A stretch of 64,000 nt of DNA from Roseobacter sp. MED193 (lineage in GTDB: Bacteria; Pseudomonadota; Alphaproteobacteria; Rhodobacterales; Rhodobacteraceae). The stretch lies in contig NZ_CH902583.1 in assembly GCF_000152965.1 (NCBI RefSeq), positions 3,105,694-3,169,693 on the forward strand, in the 5' to 3' direction. The notes beneath the pieces were generated by a model, which was not told the DNA's origin, did not search any database, and was given only the letters and a program-made list of their open reading frames with translations. This document shows positions 26,440 to 35,293 of the stretch, one piece after another (within the stretch, counting starts at the first letter, position 1; every line of letters begins with the position of its first letter). The position numbers and the translations under genes were made by a program.

Positions 26440-27603
26440 CTACAGCATTTGGGCCAGCTTTCGGAACATTTCGATATTGATCTCGTTTACCCCCTTTTCC
26501 CGGAACCTGCGATCTGCAGCGGTGCTGACAATCACAACATCACGGGCCTGGTCGATATAAATGTATTGGCCATAGACGCCCCGCGCCATGAATTCACCGG
26601 TCTCGGCGCCAACCGGAATCCACCACTGATAGCCATATCCGATCTTTCCGGGCTTGGTCGGGGCCGAGGGCGTGGTGGAGGCGGCGATCCAATCGGCCGG
26701 AACCACTTGCTGGCTGTTGTAGAGCCCATCCTGTTCGATCATCAGGCCAAAGCGGGCATAGTCGCGGGTGGTGATGTTCAATCCGCCCAGCACAAAGGCC
26801 ACCCCCTCCCCGTCAGTGACATAGTAGAGATCCTGCTCCAGCCCCAAGGGCGCGATAATCCGGTCCTGCAACAGTCTGGCGATGCTTTGGCCCGTGGCCC
26901 CGCGGATGACCATGCCAATGACATGAGTATCAATCGAAACATATTGCCATCGCGCGCCTGGGCTGGCGAAGGTCTCGCTCAGATCGGTGGTGAATTGATC
27001 CAGGGTGCCGCCCAGAGCGATTTCGCGGCCCATACGGTTTATGTCGGAGTCATAATCCAGATAGTCTTCGTCAAAGGTGACGCCACTAGCCATGTTCAGC
27101 ACATTGCGGATCGAGGCACCATCATAGGCGCTGCCTTTCAGCTCAGGGGCATATTTGGTTACAGGATCTTCGATTGAAGCTATGGCACCTTCCTCCAGCA
27201 GCACCCCAAAGAGCGCTGACAGGTAGCTTTTGGCCACTGACCAGGAGATCCGGCGATCCTCGGCGGAGGTGCCCAGATGATAGCTTTCATGCCGGATTTC
27301 GCCGTTTTTCATAACCAAAAGAGAGGTGACCGCCCGGTCTTTGATCCAGGCCTCGGTTTCCAGCGGGAGTGTCATTTTGCTCCCTGTCGGGAGGGCGCTG
27401 ACAGGCCCGCTGCCCCGTGCCACCGGGGTTGTCAGAAAAGCCGCATCCATATTGGAAAAATTGCTGACGATCTTGTCAGCTGTGAACAGCGAATTCACCG
27501 CCCAGAGCCGCTGGATTTCTTCGCGTTTCCAAATCCCGAAGCCCGCCAGAATGATAGCAAAAACCACCATCGCTCGCAGTAGTCGTTTGAAATGGTCCTT
27601 CAT
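26440..27603 (-). CDS. Beta-lactamase-fold serine hydrolase (class C/esterase type)
   Basis: A 387-residue membrane-anchored or exported hydrolase: an N-terminal hydrophobic helix (about 11-26), then a beta-lactamase/transpeptidase domain. The nucleophile motif SxxK reads SVAK in RISWSVAKSYLSAL (Ser near residue 122), and YVSIDTHV supplies the Tyr of the YxN-like motif. Homologues are penicillin-binding-protein-like esterases rather than resistance enzymes; the substrate is unknown. ATG 27603 is chosen because GGGAGG stands 8 nt before it; an ATG at 27609 would leave only 2 nt. Confidence 0.85.
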   Translation of the reverse strand: MKDHFKRLLRAMVVFAIILAGFGIWKREEIQRLWAVNSLFTADKIVSNFSNMDAAFLTTPVARGSGPVSALPTGSKMTLPLETEAWIKDRAVTSLLVMKNGEIRHESYHLGTSAEDRRISWSVAKSYLSALFGVLLEEGAIASIEDPVTKYAPELKGSAYDGASIRNVLNMASGVTFDEDYLDYDSDINRMGREIALGGTLDQFTTDLSETFASPGARWQYVSIDTHVIGMVIRGATGQSIARLLQDRIIAPLGLEQDLYYVTDGEGVAFVLGGLNITTRDYARFGLMIEQDGLYNSQQVVPADWIAASTTPSAPTKPGKIGYGYQWWIPVGAETGEFMARGVYGQYIYIDQARDVVIVSTAADRRFREKGVNEINIEMFRKLAQML

Positions 27604-27680
27604 GTCCATTGCCTCCCTCGTTTTCTAGTCATAAACCGAGAAGGGCAGGGGACAAAGAAGGACGCGGCGGAAGCCTCGGG

Positions 27681-28427
27681 TTAATTGAACTTGTCGACCA
27701 GCTTTTCCAGAGGGGAACGTTGATCAGGCTGTGGCTCTGTATCGTCGCTGTCCTGCGTGACAGTTGGCTTTTCTACGGGCTGCTTGGATGCTTGCTGCGG
27801 TGCCTGTTGCCTGGCAGAGGATTTGTCTTTGTGGGGCTTTGTTCCGGTAGAACTGCGCGGGGGGGCGACACGCAGGGACACGGCGTTCATAAATTTGCCG
27901 CTATCACCGGCTGCGAGTGCAACAGCCCCATCTGAAATACCGCGCAGCAGATCATCTAGCCAGGCCTCATCGGCTTTGGGAAAATCCCGCAGTACATAGC
28001 CAGCAACCGCATCTTTGTGCCCCGGATGCCCCACGCCTAGCCGGACTCGGCCATAATCAGCACCGATATGGGAATGCAGCGAGCGCAGCCCATTGTGACC
28101 TGCGTGCCCACCGCCCTGTTTGACCCGGCATTTGCCAGGTGCCAAATCCAATTCGTCGTGTAAGACGGTGACATCCTGGCTGGTCAATTTGTAAAAGCGC
28201 ATAGCCTCACCAACCGACTGGCCAGAGAGATTCATAAAGGTTTGCGGCTTAAGCAACAGAACCTTGACGCCGCCGAGGGTGCCTTCACAGATCTGGGCCT
28301 GGAATTTGGTCTTCCAGGGCGAAAACCCATGATCTGAAGCGATCTCGTCCAGTGCCATGAAGCCGATATTGTGCCTGTTGCGGGCATATTTGGCACCGGG
28401 GTTCCCGAGCCCTACCAAGAGTTTCAT
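27681..28427 (-). CDS. pth: Peptidyl-tRNA hydrolase
   Basis: A 248-residue enzyme that releases tRNA from prematurely dissociated peptidyl-tRNA. The catalytic domain (1-190) shows GLGNPG (Asn9), RHNIGF (His19), FMNLSG and LHDELDL, all expected active-site elements. The last 55-60 residues are a low-complexity Lys/Gln/Pro/Asp extension absent from the E. coli enzyme but common in this family's Rhodobacteraceae members. Start at 28427 (GAGACAGG upstream). Lies downstream of rplY on the same strand, a common pairing. Confidence 0.95.
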   Translation of the reverse strand: MKLLVGLGNPGAKYARNRHNIGFMALDEIASDHGFSPWKTKFQAQICEGTLGGVKVLLLKPQTFMNLSGQSVGEAMRFYKLTSQDVTVLHDELDLAPGKCRVKQGGGHAGHNGLRSLHSHIGADYGRVRLGVGHPGHKDAVAGYVLRDFPKADEAWLDDLLRGISDGAVALAAGDSGKFMNAVSLRVAPPRSSTGTKPHKDKSSARQQAPQQASKQPVEKPTVTQDSDDTEPQPDQRSPLEKLVDKFN

Positions 28428-28583
28428 CGCCTGTCTCAATCCATCTTTAGCCCGTGCAGCAACGCAGCTGCCCGCCGGGAGCCCAGTCGCTGTCATTAAG
28501 GCTGTATGACCAGATTATTTGTAAAAATCCAGAGCAGCAATCGGCAGTCAATGAAATGACGCGCCTATACCTGCGGACCACAC

Positions 28584-28760
28584 TTAGGCACCGCGCTGTG
28601 GGAGCAAATAGTCCGCATCCTTGCCCAGCAGTTGGGGCGGAATAGGATCCGTTATGGTCTCGCCGCCAAATTTTGGGGCATCAAAGCTGAAGCCCCGTAA
28701 AATCCTGAACAACAGCCTTCTGCGCAGTCTTGCTTCTTCCTGTTCTAGCCTATCCAACAT
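28584..28760 (-). CDS. Possible 58-residue small protein between rplY and pth
   Basis: A short frame in the 589-bp gap between rplY and pth. The ATG at 28760 is preceded by AAGGGG with 9-nt spacing, a good ribosome site. The product starts with a charged helix (MLDRLEQEEARLRRRLLFRI), then FDAPKFGG and PPQLLGKDADYLLP. No family is recognised. The rest of the gap (28428-28583 and 28761-28954) shows nothing I can name. It could be chance, a small regulator, or a remnant. Confidence 0.45.
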   Translation of the reverse strand: MLDRLEQEEARLRRRLLFRILRGFSFDAPKFGGETITDPIPPQLLGKDADYLLPQRGA

Positions 28761-28954
28761 CACACATCACCCCTTACGTATGTAGGAGAAGTCTGGCGAT
28801 AAAGTGCAAACGAGTGGTGTGCAGCTGCGAGGATTCTGTTTAGAGCTTGTCCCTTTTTTTGGACAGTTTTTGCGGAATTATGGGAGTTTTTATTGTGTGC
28901 AGATAGGAAGGGGGACCCGTCAGAAGTTCGGTGCAAATACCCTCGAAATGCTAC

Positions 28955-28990
28955 CAAAAAAACAAAACGGGGCCCCAAAGGACCCCGTTT
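28955..28990 (-). terminator. rplY terminator
   Basis: AAACGGGG (28965-28972) pairs with CCCCGTTT (28983-28990), and on the minus strand a U-rich run (A-run 28955-28962 on plus) follows. It lies 26 bp past the rplY stop. Confidence 0.85.
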
Positions 28991-29016
28991 CATCACATCC
29001 CTAAAGGGAGATGATT

Positions 29017-29646
29017 TTAGCTTTCTGCGGCAGCTTCTTCTTCGCCACCTTCTTCGTCTTCATCTGCGGCAGAGATGCCACCGGGTGCTGCAATATTTGC
29101 AATAACGAAGTCACGGTCGATTGTGGGACGCGCGCCTGTAGGCAGTTCGATCGACGAGATGGTGATCACGTCGCCGATCTGGCTGTTTGCCAGGTCAACG
29201 GTCAACTTCTCAGGAATGTCACCAGCGGTCACAACCAGTTCGACTTCGGGACGAACCACGGCCAGCATGCCGCCTTTCTTGACGCCAGGGCAGGTGTCTT
29301 CGTTGATGAATTCAACCGGGATGAACAGGTTGATTTCCGAAGTGCGGCGCAGGCGCATCAGATCGAGGTGAGTTGGCAGATCTTTGACAACATCACGCTG
29401 AACGTCGCGGCAGATCACGCGGACGTCTTCCTGGCCTTCTACTTTCAGGTTCCACAGGGTGGACTTGAACTTGCCAGCTTTCAGTTTTTTCAACAGGACG
29501 TTGAATGGGATCTGAATCGAAAGCGGATCCGCGTCACCACCGTAAACAACACCAGGAACCATGCCAGCACGACGTGCTGCGCGAGCGGCGCCCTTGCCCG
29601 TCCCCGCACGTTCCTCGGCGACGAGATCAGGAATCTCTTTTGCCAT
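29017..29646 (-). CDS. rplY: 50S ribosomal protein L25/general stress protein Ctc
   Basis: A 209-residue 5S rRNA-binding protein. The N-terminal L25 domain (about 1-95; [25 protein letters not shown]) binds 5S rRNA, and the longer TL5/Ctc C-terminal domain (96-185) is followed by an acidic tail ([14 protein letters not shown]). Strongly biased codon use fits high expression. It ends in its own terminator, so pth downstream is probably transcribed separately. Confidence 0.96.
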   Translation of the reverse strand: MAKEIPDLVAEERAGTGKGAARAARRAGMVPGVVYGGDADPLSIQIPFNVLLKKLKAGKFKSTLWNLKVEGQEDVRVICRDVQRDVVKDLPTHLDLMRLRRTSEINLFIPVEFINEDTCPGVKKGGMLAVVRPEVELVVTAGDIPEKLTVDLANSQIGDVITISSIELPTGARPTIDRDFVIANIAAPGGISAADEDEEGGEEEAAAES

Positions 29647-29765
29647 TTGTATTCTCCAATATAGTCTGAGTAGGGTGCCTCCAAGGCTGTCACCCCACGT
29701 GAAGGCCTGCCCTTACAGGGGATTGGGGATTCCCGCAAGAGGACAGTTGGTCAGCGAATAAAAAT

Positions 29766-29825
29766 TGGGGGCGCTGCCCCCCGGCCCAGGGCCTCCCCCT
29801 GGGATATTTTTCGCCAAATGAAGCC
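29766..29825 (+). repeat. Dispersed intergenic repeat, copy 2
   Basis: GGGGGCGCTGCCCCC-type hairpin (29767-29782) followed by GGGATATTTTTCGCCAAATG (29801-29820) and AAGCC. It matches the element at 3626-3695. It lies between the divergent rplY and the 29923 gene. Confidence 0.65.
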
Positions 29826-29922
29826 GGGCAGAGCGGGGACTGACAAAGAGAGACAGAAAAAGGAAGTTTTAAAAGCCCTGGGCTAATCTGGAACACTGTA
29901 TTCTTGTTCTGGAGTTGCCAAG

Positions 29923-30348
29923 GTGCTGCGTCTTTTTGCTCTGTTTTTGCCGACCGTGATCCCTTCCTGGCGGTTTTTCAAGACCGTGGCCCCTTCGCCG
30001 CGGATTGAATATCGCCTGATTTCGGGCGAGAGCAAGGGCAGGTGGCAGGAGGATCGCCCTCGGCCGGAGCACCTGGGAGGGTGGCAAATCCTAGGCCGGA
30101 TGTTGTGGAACCCTGACTGGAACGAGCAGTTGTATCTGGTCAGCTGTTCTGAGCGGCTGATCGAGGCGCCAAGTCAGCATAGCATTGATGAGATCAATCT
30201 GCGGGTTGCCAAGGCCCTGCCTGCTGGGTCAGGGGACTTGCAGTTTCGGCTTGTGTTTTTGTCGCGTGAGGGCAAGCAGATCGTCAAATTGGTGGAATAT
30301 GAAAGTGCTCCGGTATCTCTGGCCAGCCTGAAGGGAGCGTCAGCGTGA
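29923..30348 (+). CDS. Hypothetical protein paired with HTTM-like protein
   Basis: A 141-residue protein with a short hydrophobic N-terminus (MLRLFALFLPTVIPSW, a possible signal anchor) and an otherwise soluble, mixed alpha/beta body. No family is recognised. It starts at GTG 29923 with GGAG eight bases upstream. Its stop overlaps the GTG start of the next gene (GTGA), so the two are translationally coupled and probably work together at the membrane; similar pairs occur in Roseobacter genomes. Confidence 0.7.
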   Translation: MLRLFALFLPTVIPSWRFFKTVAPSPRIEYRLISGESKGRWQEDRPRPEHLGGWQILGRMLWNPDWNEQLYLVSCSERLIEAPSQHSIDEINLRVAKALPAGSGDLQFRLVFLSREGKQIVKLVEYESAPVSLASLKGASA

Positions 30349-31052
30349 GTGTTATGGACGTTTTTCAGCAGGGGCTTACAGCGGCGCAGGCGATGGGCTG
30401 GATGCAGGTGTTGCTGTCCTTTGCCATAGCGCAGCAAAGTCTGGAGCATTTGGCGCGGGGGGATCGGATGATCTTTGTGCCACGCCTAATACTCTGCGTT
30501 GTCATGGGCCTGGGGGTCGGCGGTGCCTGGCCGGTCTGGGGGCTTTGGGGGATCAGCCTTGCGATGCTCTGGCGTTATCAGGGGCCCTATAATGGTGGCA
30601 GTGACAAGATGACGATGCTGATCCTCAGTTGCTTGAGCCTGGCCCATATGGCGCCGACACCGTTTTGGCAGGAGATGGCCCTGTCCTATTTGGCGGTGCA
30701 GTTGGTACTGTCCTACTTTGTCTCGGGATGGGTTAAGCTGGTGAATCCAGAGTGGCGGCGCGGCGAGGCCTTGTGCGATGTGTTTCGCTTTTCGGCCTAT
30801 CCAGTGAGTGAGGGACTGAGGCGCCTGGCCGACCAACCGCGTTTTCTATTTGTGATGGGCTGGGCGGTGATCCTGTTCGAGCTGGTCTTTCCGCTCTCGC
30901 TCTTGGATCCTGTAGCGTTAAAGCTGGCGCTGCTCTGCGCTGCCGGGTTTCATTTTTCCAACGCCTGTTTCTTTGGCCTGAACCGGTTTTTCTGGATCTG
31001 GCTTTGTGCCTATCCGGCCCTGATCTGGTTTCAGGACCGGATTTTTGGCTAG
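30345..31052 (+). CDS. HTTM-like integral membrane protein
   Basis: A 235-residue polytopic membrane protein with about six hydrophobic segments. The pattern RYQGPYNGGSDKMTMLI, then SGWVKLVNPEWRRGEAL and a C-terminal GFHFSNACFFGLNRFFWIWL, resembles HTTM/DoxX-like domains related to the membrane part of vitamin K-dependent carboxylases. No catalytic function can be assigned. GTG start overlaps the upstream stop, with AAGGGAG seven bases before it. Convergent with lldD. Confidence 0.7.
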   Translation: MSVMDVFQQGLTAAQAMGWMQVLLSFAIAQQSLEHLARGDRMIFVPRLILCVVMGLGVGGAWPVWGLWGISLAMLWRYQGPYNGGSDKMTMLILSCLSLAHMAPTPFWQEMALSYLAVQLVLSYFVSGWVKLVNPEWRRGEALCDVFRFSAYPVSEGLRRLADQPRFLFVMGWAVILFELVFPLSLLDPVALKLALLCAAGFHFSNACFFGLNRFFWIWLCAYPALIWFQDRIFG

Positions 31053-31064
31053 GTGGGGGCAGGA

Positions 31065-32231
31065 TTAGTCCTGCCAATCACCTTCAAAATCCTTTGGGAT
31101 CAACAGATTGTGTCGCCCGAGATTTTCGACGCTGCGCTCGCCACAAAGTGCCATGGTGGTATCCAGTTCTTTCTGGATTACCTCCAGCGCCGTGGTGACG
31201 CCTTTTTGCCCCATGGCACCCAGCCCATAGACAAAGGCGCGGCCAATCATCGTGCCATCAGCGCCCATGGCCAAGGATTTCAACACGTCCTGGCCAGAGC
31301 GAATGCCACTGTCCAGGATGACTTCAACCTCACCGCCAACGGCATCCAAGATTTGTGGGAGCATGCGGATTGAGCTGAGCGCGCCGTCCAACTGCCGTCC
31401 GCCATGGTTGGAGACGACAATGGCATCAGCCCCGACCTTGACGGCCATCTTGGCGTCTTCTGCGTCCAGAATGCCCTTGAGGATCACCTTGCCGCCCCAC
31501 ATCTCCTTAAGCTTGGCAATCTTGCCCCAGTCCAGCGAGAGGTCGAACTGTTCAGAGGTCCAGGCCCCCAATGAGGAGGCATCGGAGATGCCTTCGACAT
31601 GACCGACAATATTGCCAAACTCGCGCCGTTTGGCACCGAGCATTTCAATACCCCAGGCCCATTTGGTCATCAGATTGGCAATGGTCTTGGGCGTCAGTTT
31701 TGGTGGCGCGGACAGGCCGTTTTTCAGATCCTTGTGCCGTTGGCCCAGGATCTGCAAATCTAGCGTAATCACCAGGGCCGAGCAATTGGCGTCCTTGGCC
31801 CGCTGGATCAGACGGCGCACATAGTCTTCGTCGTTCATGGTATAAAGCTGGAACCAGAACGGCTTGCTTGTGGCCTCGGCGACATCCTCGATCGAGTTGA
31901 TCGACATGGTAGAGAGCGTGAAGGGTACGCCAAAGGCTTCGGCGGCCTTGGCTGCTTTGATCTCGCCATCAGCATGTTGCATGCCGGTAAGACCCACCGG
32001 GGCAAGCGCCACTGGCATTGAGACATCTTCGCCGATCATCTTGGCGGCCGTGCTGCGCCCAGACATATCCACGGCCACGCGTTGGCGCAGGCGGATCTGC
32101 TCGAAGTCGGAGGTGTTCTCGCGAAAAGTCTGTTCCGTCCAGCTGCCGCTTTCTGCGTAGTCAAAGAACATCCGCGGCACGCGCCGCTCATAGATGCGTT
32201 TAAGATCCTGGATATTGGTGATGACCGGCAC
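31065..32231 (-). CDS. lldD: FMN-dependent L-lactate dehydrogenase (alpha-hydroxyacid oxidase family)
   Basis: A 388-residue TIM-barrel flavoprotein that oxidises L-lactate or a related 2-hydroxyacid to the 2-oxoacid, passing electrons to the respiratory chain at the inner membrane. Tyr25 (FFDYAESG), the FMN-binding LAPVGLTGM, and the catalytic His/Arg in SNHGGRQLDG are present, as is the C-terminal GRAFVYGLGAMG phosphate site. Length fits LldD. Monocistronic by position; no lactate permease is adjacent, so other 2-hydroxyacids remain possible. Confidence 0.9.
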   Translation of the reverse strand: MPVITNIQDLKRIYERRVPRMFFDYAESGSWTEQTFRENTSDFEQIRLRQRVAVDMSGRSTAAKMIGEDVSMPVALAPVGLTGMQHADGEIKAAKAAEAFGVPFTLSTMSINSIEDVAEATSKPFWFQLYTMNDEDYVRRLIQRAKDANCSALVITLDLQILGQRHKDLKNGLSAPPKLTPKTIANLMTKWAWGIEMLGAKRREFGNIVGHVEGISDASSLGAWTSEQFDLSLDWGKIAKLKEMWGGKVILKGILDAEDAKMAVKVGADAIVVSNHGGRQLDGALSSIRMLPQILDAVGGEVEVILDSGIRSGQDVLKSLAMGADGTMIGRAFVYGLGAMGQKGVTTALEVIQKELDTTMALCGERSVENLGRHNLLIPKDFEGDWQD

Positions 32232-32315
32232 GGATGAACCCTCGTTTTGATGTGGTAAGGTTTCCTTACCAATTTATACCTCTTACTGCAACACTCTGAG
32301 TGGCCCAGCGCAAAA

Positions 32316-32344
32316 TGCAAAAGGCCGCACCCAAAGGTGCGGCC
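32316..32344 (-). terminator. trpA terminator
   Basis: A perfect 9-bp stem (32323-32331 with 32336-32344, loop CAAA) is followed on the minus strand by U-rich sequence; it lies 30 bp past the trpA stop. Confidence 0.8.
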
Positions 32345-32373
32345 CAGTCTAGCAGGATCAAAATCCGCTAAAA

Positions 32374-33165
32374 CTACCCTTTATGGGCGCCTTCCGCGAG
32401 CGATTTGACAAAGGCCAATGTATCGGGAACGGATTGGCTATCAGCCATTTTGCTGACGATGGCGCTGCCAACGACAGCTCCATCTGAGATCGAGGCGATA
32501 TTCTGTGCCTTTTCCGGTGTGTTGATACCAAAGCCAACGATGACCGGCAGATCGGTGGAGGCTTTGATCCGGGCCACTTCGGGGCCGACGTCGCCTGCCT
32601 GGGCTTCGGCAGCACCGGTGATGCCTGTCACAGAAACATAATAGACAAAGCCAGACGTGTTTTGCAGCACGGTAGGCAGGCGTTTGTCGTCCGTGGTCGG
32701 GGTCGCCAGACGGATGAAGTTCAAACCAGCTTGTTGCGCCGGGATGCAGAGCTCGTCGTCTTCTTCTGGGGGGAGATCGACCACGATCAACCCGTCGATG
32801 CCCGCGGCTTTGGCATCCACCAGGAATTTTTCGACACCTCGATTGTAGATCGGGTTGTAGTACCCCATCAAAACGATGGGGGTGGTGCTGTCTTCTTTGC
32901 GGAACTCTGCTGCCAGCTGAAGGGTTTTTTCCAAGGTCATGCCGACATCTAGCGCCCGCTGACCTGCCAGCTGAATTGTTGGGCCATCCGCCATGGGATC
33001 GGTAAAGGGCAGGCCAAGTTCGATGATATCGACGCCAGCGGCGGGCAGGCCCTTTACCAGCTCTAGCGAGCGATCATAGTCTGGGTCGCCAGCCATAACA
33101 TAGGACACAAAGGCCTTTTTGCCGGCGGCTTTGAGTTCGGCGAATTTTGCGTCAATACGGGTCAT
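32374..33165 (-). CDS. trpA: Tryptophan synthase alpha subunit
   Basis: A 263-residue TIM-barrel enzyme that cleaves indole-3-glycerol phosphate and channels indole to TrpB. The catalytic acids are Glu49 and Asp60 in [17 protein letters not shown], and [11 protein letters not shown] and GAVVGSAIV form the phosphate site. It is not next to trpB but 7 kb away on the opposite strand, a common arrangement in this family. It ends in its own terminator. Confidence 0.97.
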   Translation of the reverse strand: MTRIDAKFAELKAAGKKAFVSYVMAGDPDYDRSLELVKGLPAAGVDIIELGLPFTDPMADGPTIQLAGQRALDVGMTLEKTLQLAAEFRKEDSTTPIVLMGYYNPIYNRGVEKFLVDAKAAGIDGLIVVDLPPEEDDELCIPAQQAGLNFIRLATPTTDDKRLPTVLQNTSGFVYYVSVTGITGAAEAQAGDVGPEVARIKASTDLPVIVGFGINTPEKAQNIASISDGAVVGSAIVSKMADSQSVPDTLAFVKSLAEGAHKG

Positions 33166-33256
33166 CAGTGGGCCTCTTGCAACTTACCGCTCCGGTGTGC
33201 CGAAAGTTGCAAGGGAAATCAATCCCGCCGCAGGGCTCAATTGCGTTTTGCAACTG

Positions 33257-33751
33257 TTAGTCCAGCGGAATATGCCAGCGCAGAGTGAGGGCATTTACAC
33301 CGGGGTTGATATCGGCGGTTGAGGCATTGGATTTATGACTGAGCGCAAGGGACAGGGCCTTACCACTTTTGAATCGTTTCCCAACCGCGAGCTGGCTGCG
33401 AATCTCAAATGTTGAGCCAAGATCATTCAAGGCGGTCCCTTCAATATAGGCACCTGGCAGCACGCTTGCCTCGATAAACCAATCCTGTTGCAGATCCCAT
33501 TTTCCGCGCACACCTCCGCCAAGGAAGGCATCGCCAGTTTCAACCAACTCGATCGCTCCTGCGAGCTGCGCAGAAAAGACGCGTCCCTCGTAAAAGGGGC
33601 GATGGATATACTCCATCGATAGGATCACGCCATCCTCAGCGCCGTGTCGAGAATAATCGGAATAACCTGCACCAAGAACGATTTCCTGGCTGAAAGCGGA
33701 GCTAGCCAGCGCCACGGATAAGGCAGCTGAGAGGGCAATTCTATTTTTCAT
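33257..33751 (-). CDS. PagL-like outer-membrane protein (acyloxyacyl hydrolase family)
   Basis: A 164-residue protein with a signal peptide (cleaved near SAFSQ, residue 21) and alternating amphipathic strands ending in an aromatic-flanked strand, consistent with an eight-stranded beta-barrel. ALSHKSNASTADINPG matches the PagL signature: His and Ser of the lipid A 3-O-deacylase active site are present (HKS), but the position of the catalytic Glu, 14 residues after the His, appears to be Asn. It may be active with another acid or be a structural relative. Start placed at the ATG giving a clean signal peptide. Confidence 0.72.
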   Translation of the reverse strand: MKNRIALSAALSVALASSAFSQEIVLGAGYSDYSRHGAEDGVILSMEYIHRPFYEGRVFSAQLAGAIELVETGDAFLGGGVRGKWDLQQDWFIEASVLPGAYIEGTALNDLGSTFEIRSQLAVGKRFKSGKALSLALSHKSNASTADINPGVNALTLRWHIPLD

Positions 33752-33978
33752 TTCTTTCCCCATAACATCTTGGAACTCGGGAGGAGATAGGGTCGCGATT
33801 GTTCGTTTAAACCTGCCCACACGTTTACGAGACAATTTGTGAAGGCGTTTGCTACCTTTCTCGATCAAAAGCGGTGCGTCAACATATATGAGAGACCCAG
33901 CGCCAAATGGCATTGCTGGCTTGCGCCGGGGGACAATGCTGCCTAGAAGCCTTTCCCAAGTGGCATCAGGAGGCTGAG

Positions 33979-35076
33979 ATGGGCTTTAAAATGGGAATTG
34001 TGGGCCTGCCGAACGTCGGCAAGTCGACCTTGTTCAATGCATTGACTAAAACCGCATCGGCGCAGGCTGCGAATTTTCCGTTCTGCACCATCGAACCCAA
34101 TGTGGGTGAAGTCGGCGTTCCAGACAGCCGCCTTGATAAACTTGCAGCGATTGCTGGCTCCAAACAGATCATCCCGACGCGTATGACCTTTGTGGATATT
34201 GCTGGTTTGGTAAAGGGCGCCTCCAAAGGGGAAGGGCTTGGCAACCAGTTCCTGGCCAATATCCGTGAAACCGATGCAATTGCACATGTTTTGCGCTGTT
34301 TCGAAGACGGTGATGTGACCCATGTCGACGGACGCGTTGATCCGGTGGCGGATGCTGAAACCATCGAAACCGAGCTGATGCTGGCGGATCTGGAAAGCAT
34401 CGAGAAGCGACGCGCCAATCTGGTCCGCAAGCTCAAAGGCAATGACAAAGAGGCCCAGCAGCAAGAGCGCTTGCTGGCCCAAGCCCAGGCGATGCTGGAA
34501 GAAGGTAAGCCTGCGCGGTTGGTTGAAGTCGACGATGAGGATGCCAAGGCCTGGAAAGTGTTGCAGCTGCTGAGCACAAAACCAGTGCTCTATGTTTGCA
34601 ACGTTGGTGAGTCGGAATCTGCTGAAGGAAATGCCCATTCTGCGAAAGTGGCAGAAATGGCGGCGGCGCAGGGGAACTCCCATGTGGTGATCTCGGCGCA
34701 GATCGAAGAAGAGATCAGCCAGCTCGAAGCCGAAGAAGCGCAGATGTTTCTGGAGGAAATGGGTCTTGAAGAGGCCGGACTCGACCGGCTTATCCGCGCA
34801 GGCTATGAGCTGCTGCACCTGGAGACCTATTTCACCGTCGGCCCCAAAGAGGCCCGCGCCTGGACCATTCGGCAGGGTACCTCTGGGCCACAGGCTGCTG
34901 GGGTGATCCACGGCGATTTTGAAAAGGGCTTTATTCGCGCTGAAACCATTGCCTATGAGGATTTCATCGCCTGCAATGGGGAACAGGGCGCCAAAGAAGC
35001 GGGTAAGATGCGTGCAGAAGGGAAATCCTATATCGTCAAAGACGGCGATGTGATGCACTTCCTGTTCAATACCTGA
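33979..35076 (+). CDS. ychF: Redox-regulated ATPase YchF (Obg family)
   Basis: A 365-residue P-loop NTPase of the Obg/TRAFAC class that prefers ATP. G1 is GLPNVGKST (near the N-terminus), G3 [20 protein letters not shown], and a coiled-coil insertion (about 130-190) and C-terminal TGS domain (about 280-363, [14 protein letters not shown]-like) follow. It binds ribosomes and affects stress responses. ATG at 33979 follows CAGGAGG; 33907 would add 24 unconserved residues. A strong terminator follows. Confidence 0.97.
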   Translation: MGFKMGIVGLPNVGKSTLFNALTKTASAQAANFPFCTIEPNVGEVGVPDSRLDKLAAIAGSKQIIPTRMTFVDIAGLVKGASKGEGLGNQFLANIRETDAIAHVLRCFEDGDVTHVDGRVDPVADAETIETELMLADLESIEKRRANLVRKLKGNDKEAQQQERLLAQAQAMLEEGKPARLVEVDDEDAKAWKVLQLLSTKPVLYVCNVGESESAEGNAHSAKVAEMAAAQGNSHVVISAQIEEEISQLEAEEAQMFLEEMGLEEAGLDRLIRAGYELLHLETYFTVGPKEARAWTIRQGTSGPQAAGVIHGDFEKGFIRAETIAYEDFIACNGEQGAKEAGKMRAEGKSYIVKDGDVMHFLFNT

Positions 35077-35153
35077 GCTCCTGCGGCTGCTGCCTCTGTC
35101 CAGGTGGCCTGGGTTTTCTCATATCCAGATGCTCAGAGTTCTCATGTGATCCC

Positions 35154-35190
35154 AAAACGCCCGTGCAACGCATTTGCACGGGCGTTTTTA
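35154..35190 (+). terminator. ychF terminator
   Basis: A perfect 15-bp stem (35154-35168 with 35174-35188, loop CGCAT) ending in TTTTT. Confidence 0.92.
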
Positions 35191-35293
35191 TGTGCGCTAT
35201 CAAAGCTGCAACTGTGCACTGTGGGCCTTGTCGGGGCCGCGGTGCAAGTGCTAGGCCGGATTGCCAGAAACGGTGACTGCGGTGGAGGCAGCC

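Noticed and set aside
28804-29004. 66-codon plus-strand frame across the rplY terminator
   Set aside because: It runs through a strong terminator hairpin and lacks a ribosome site.
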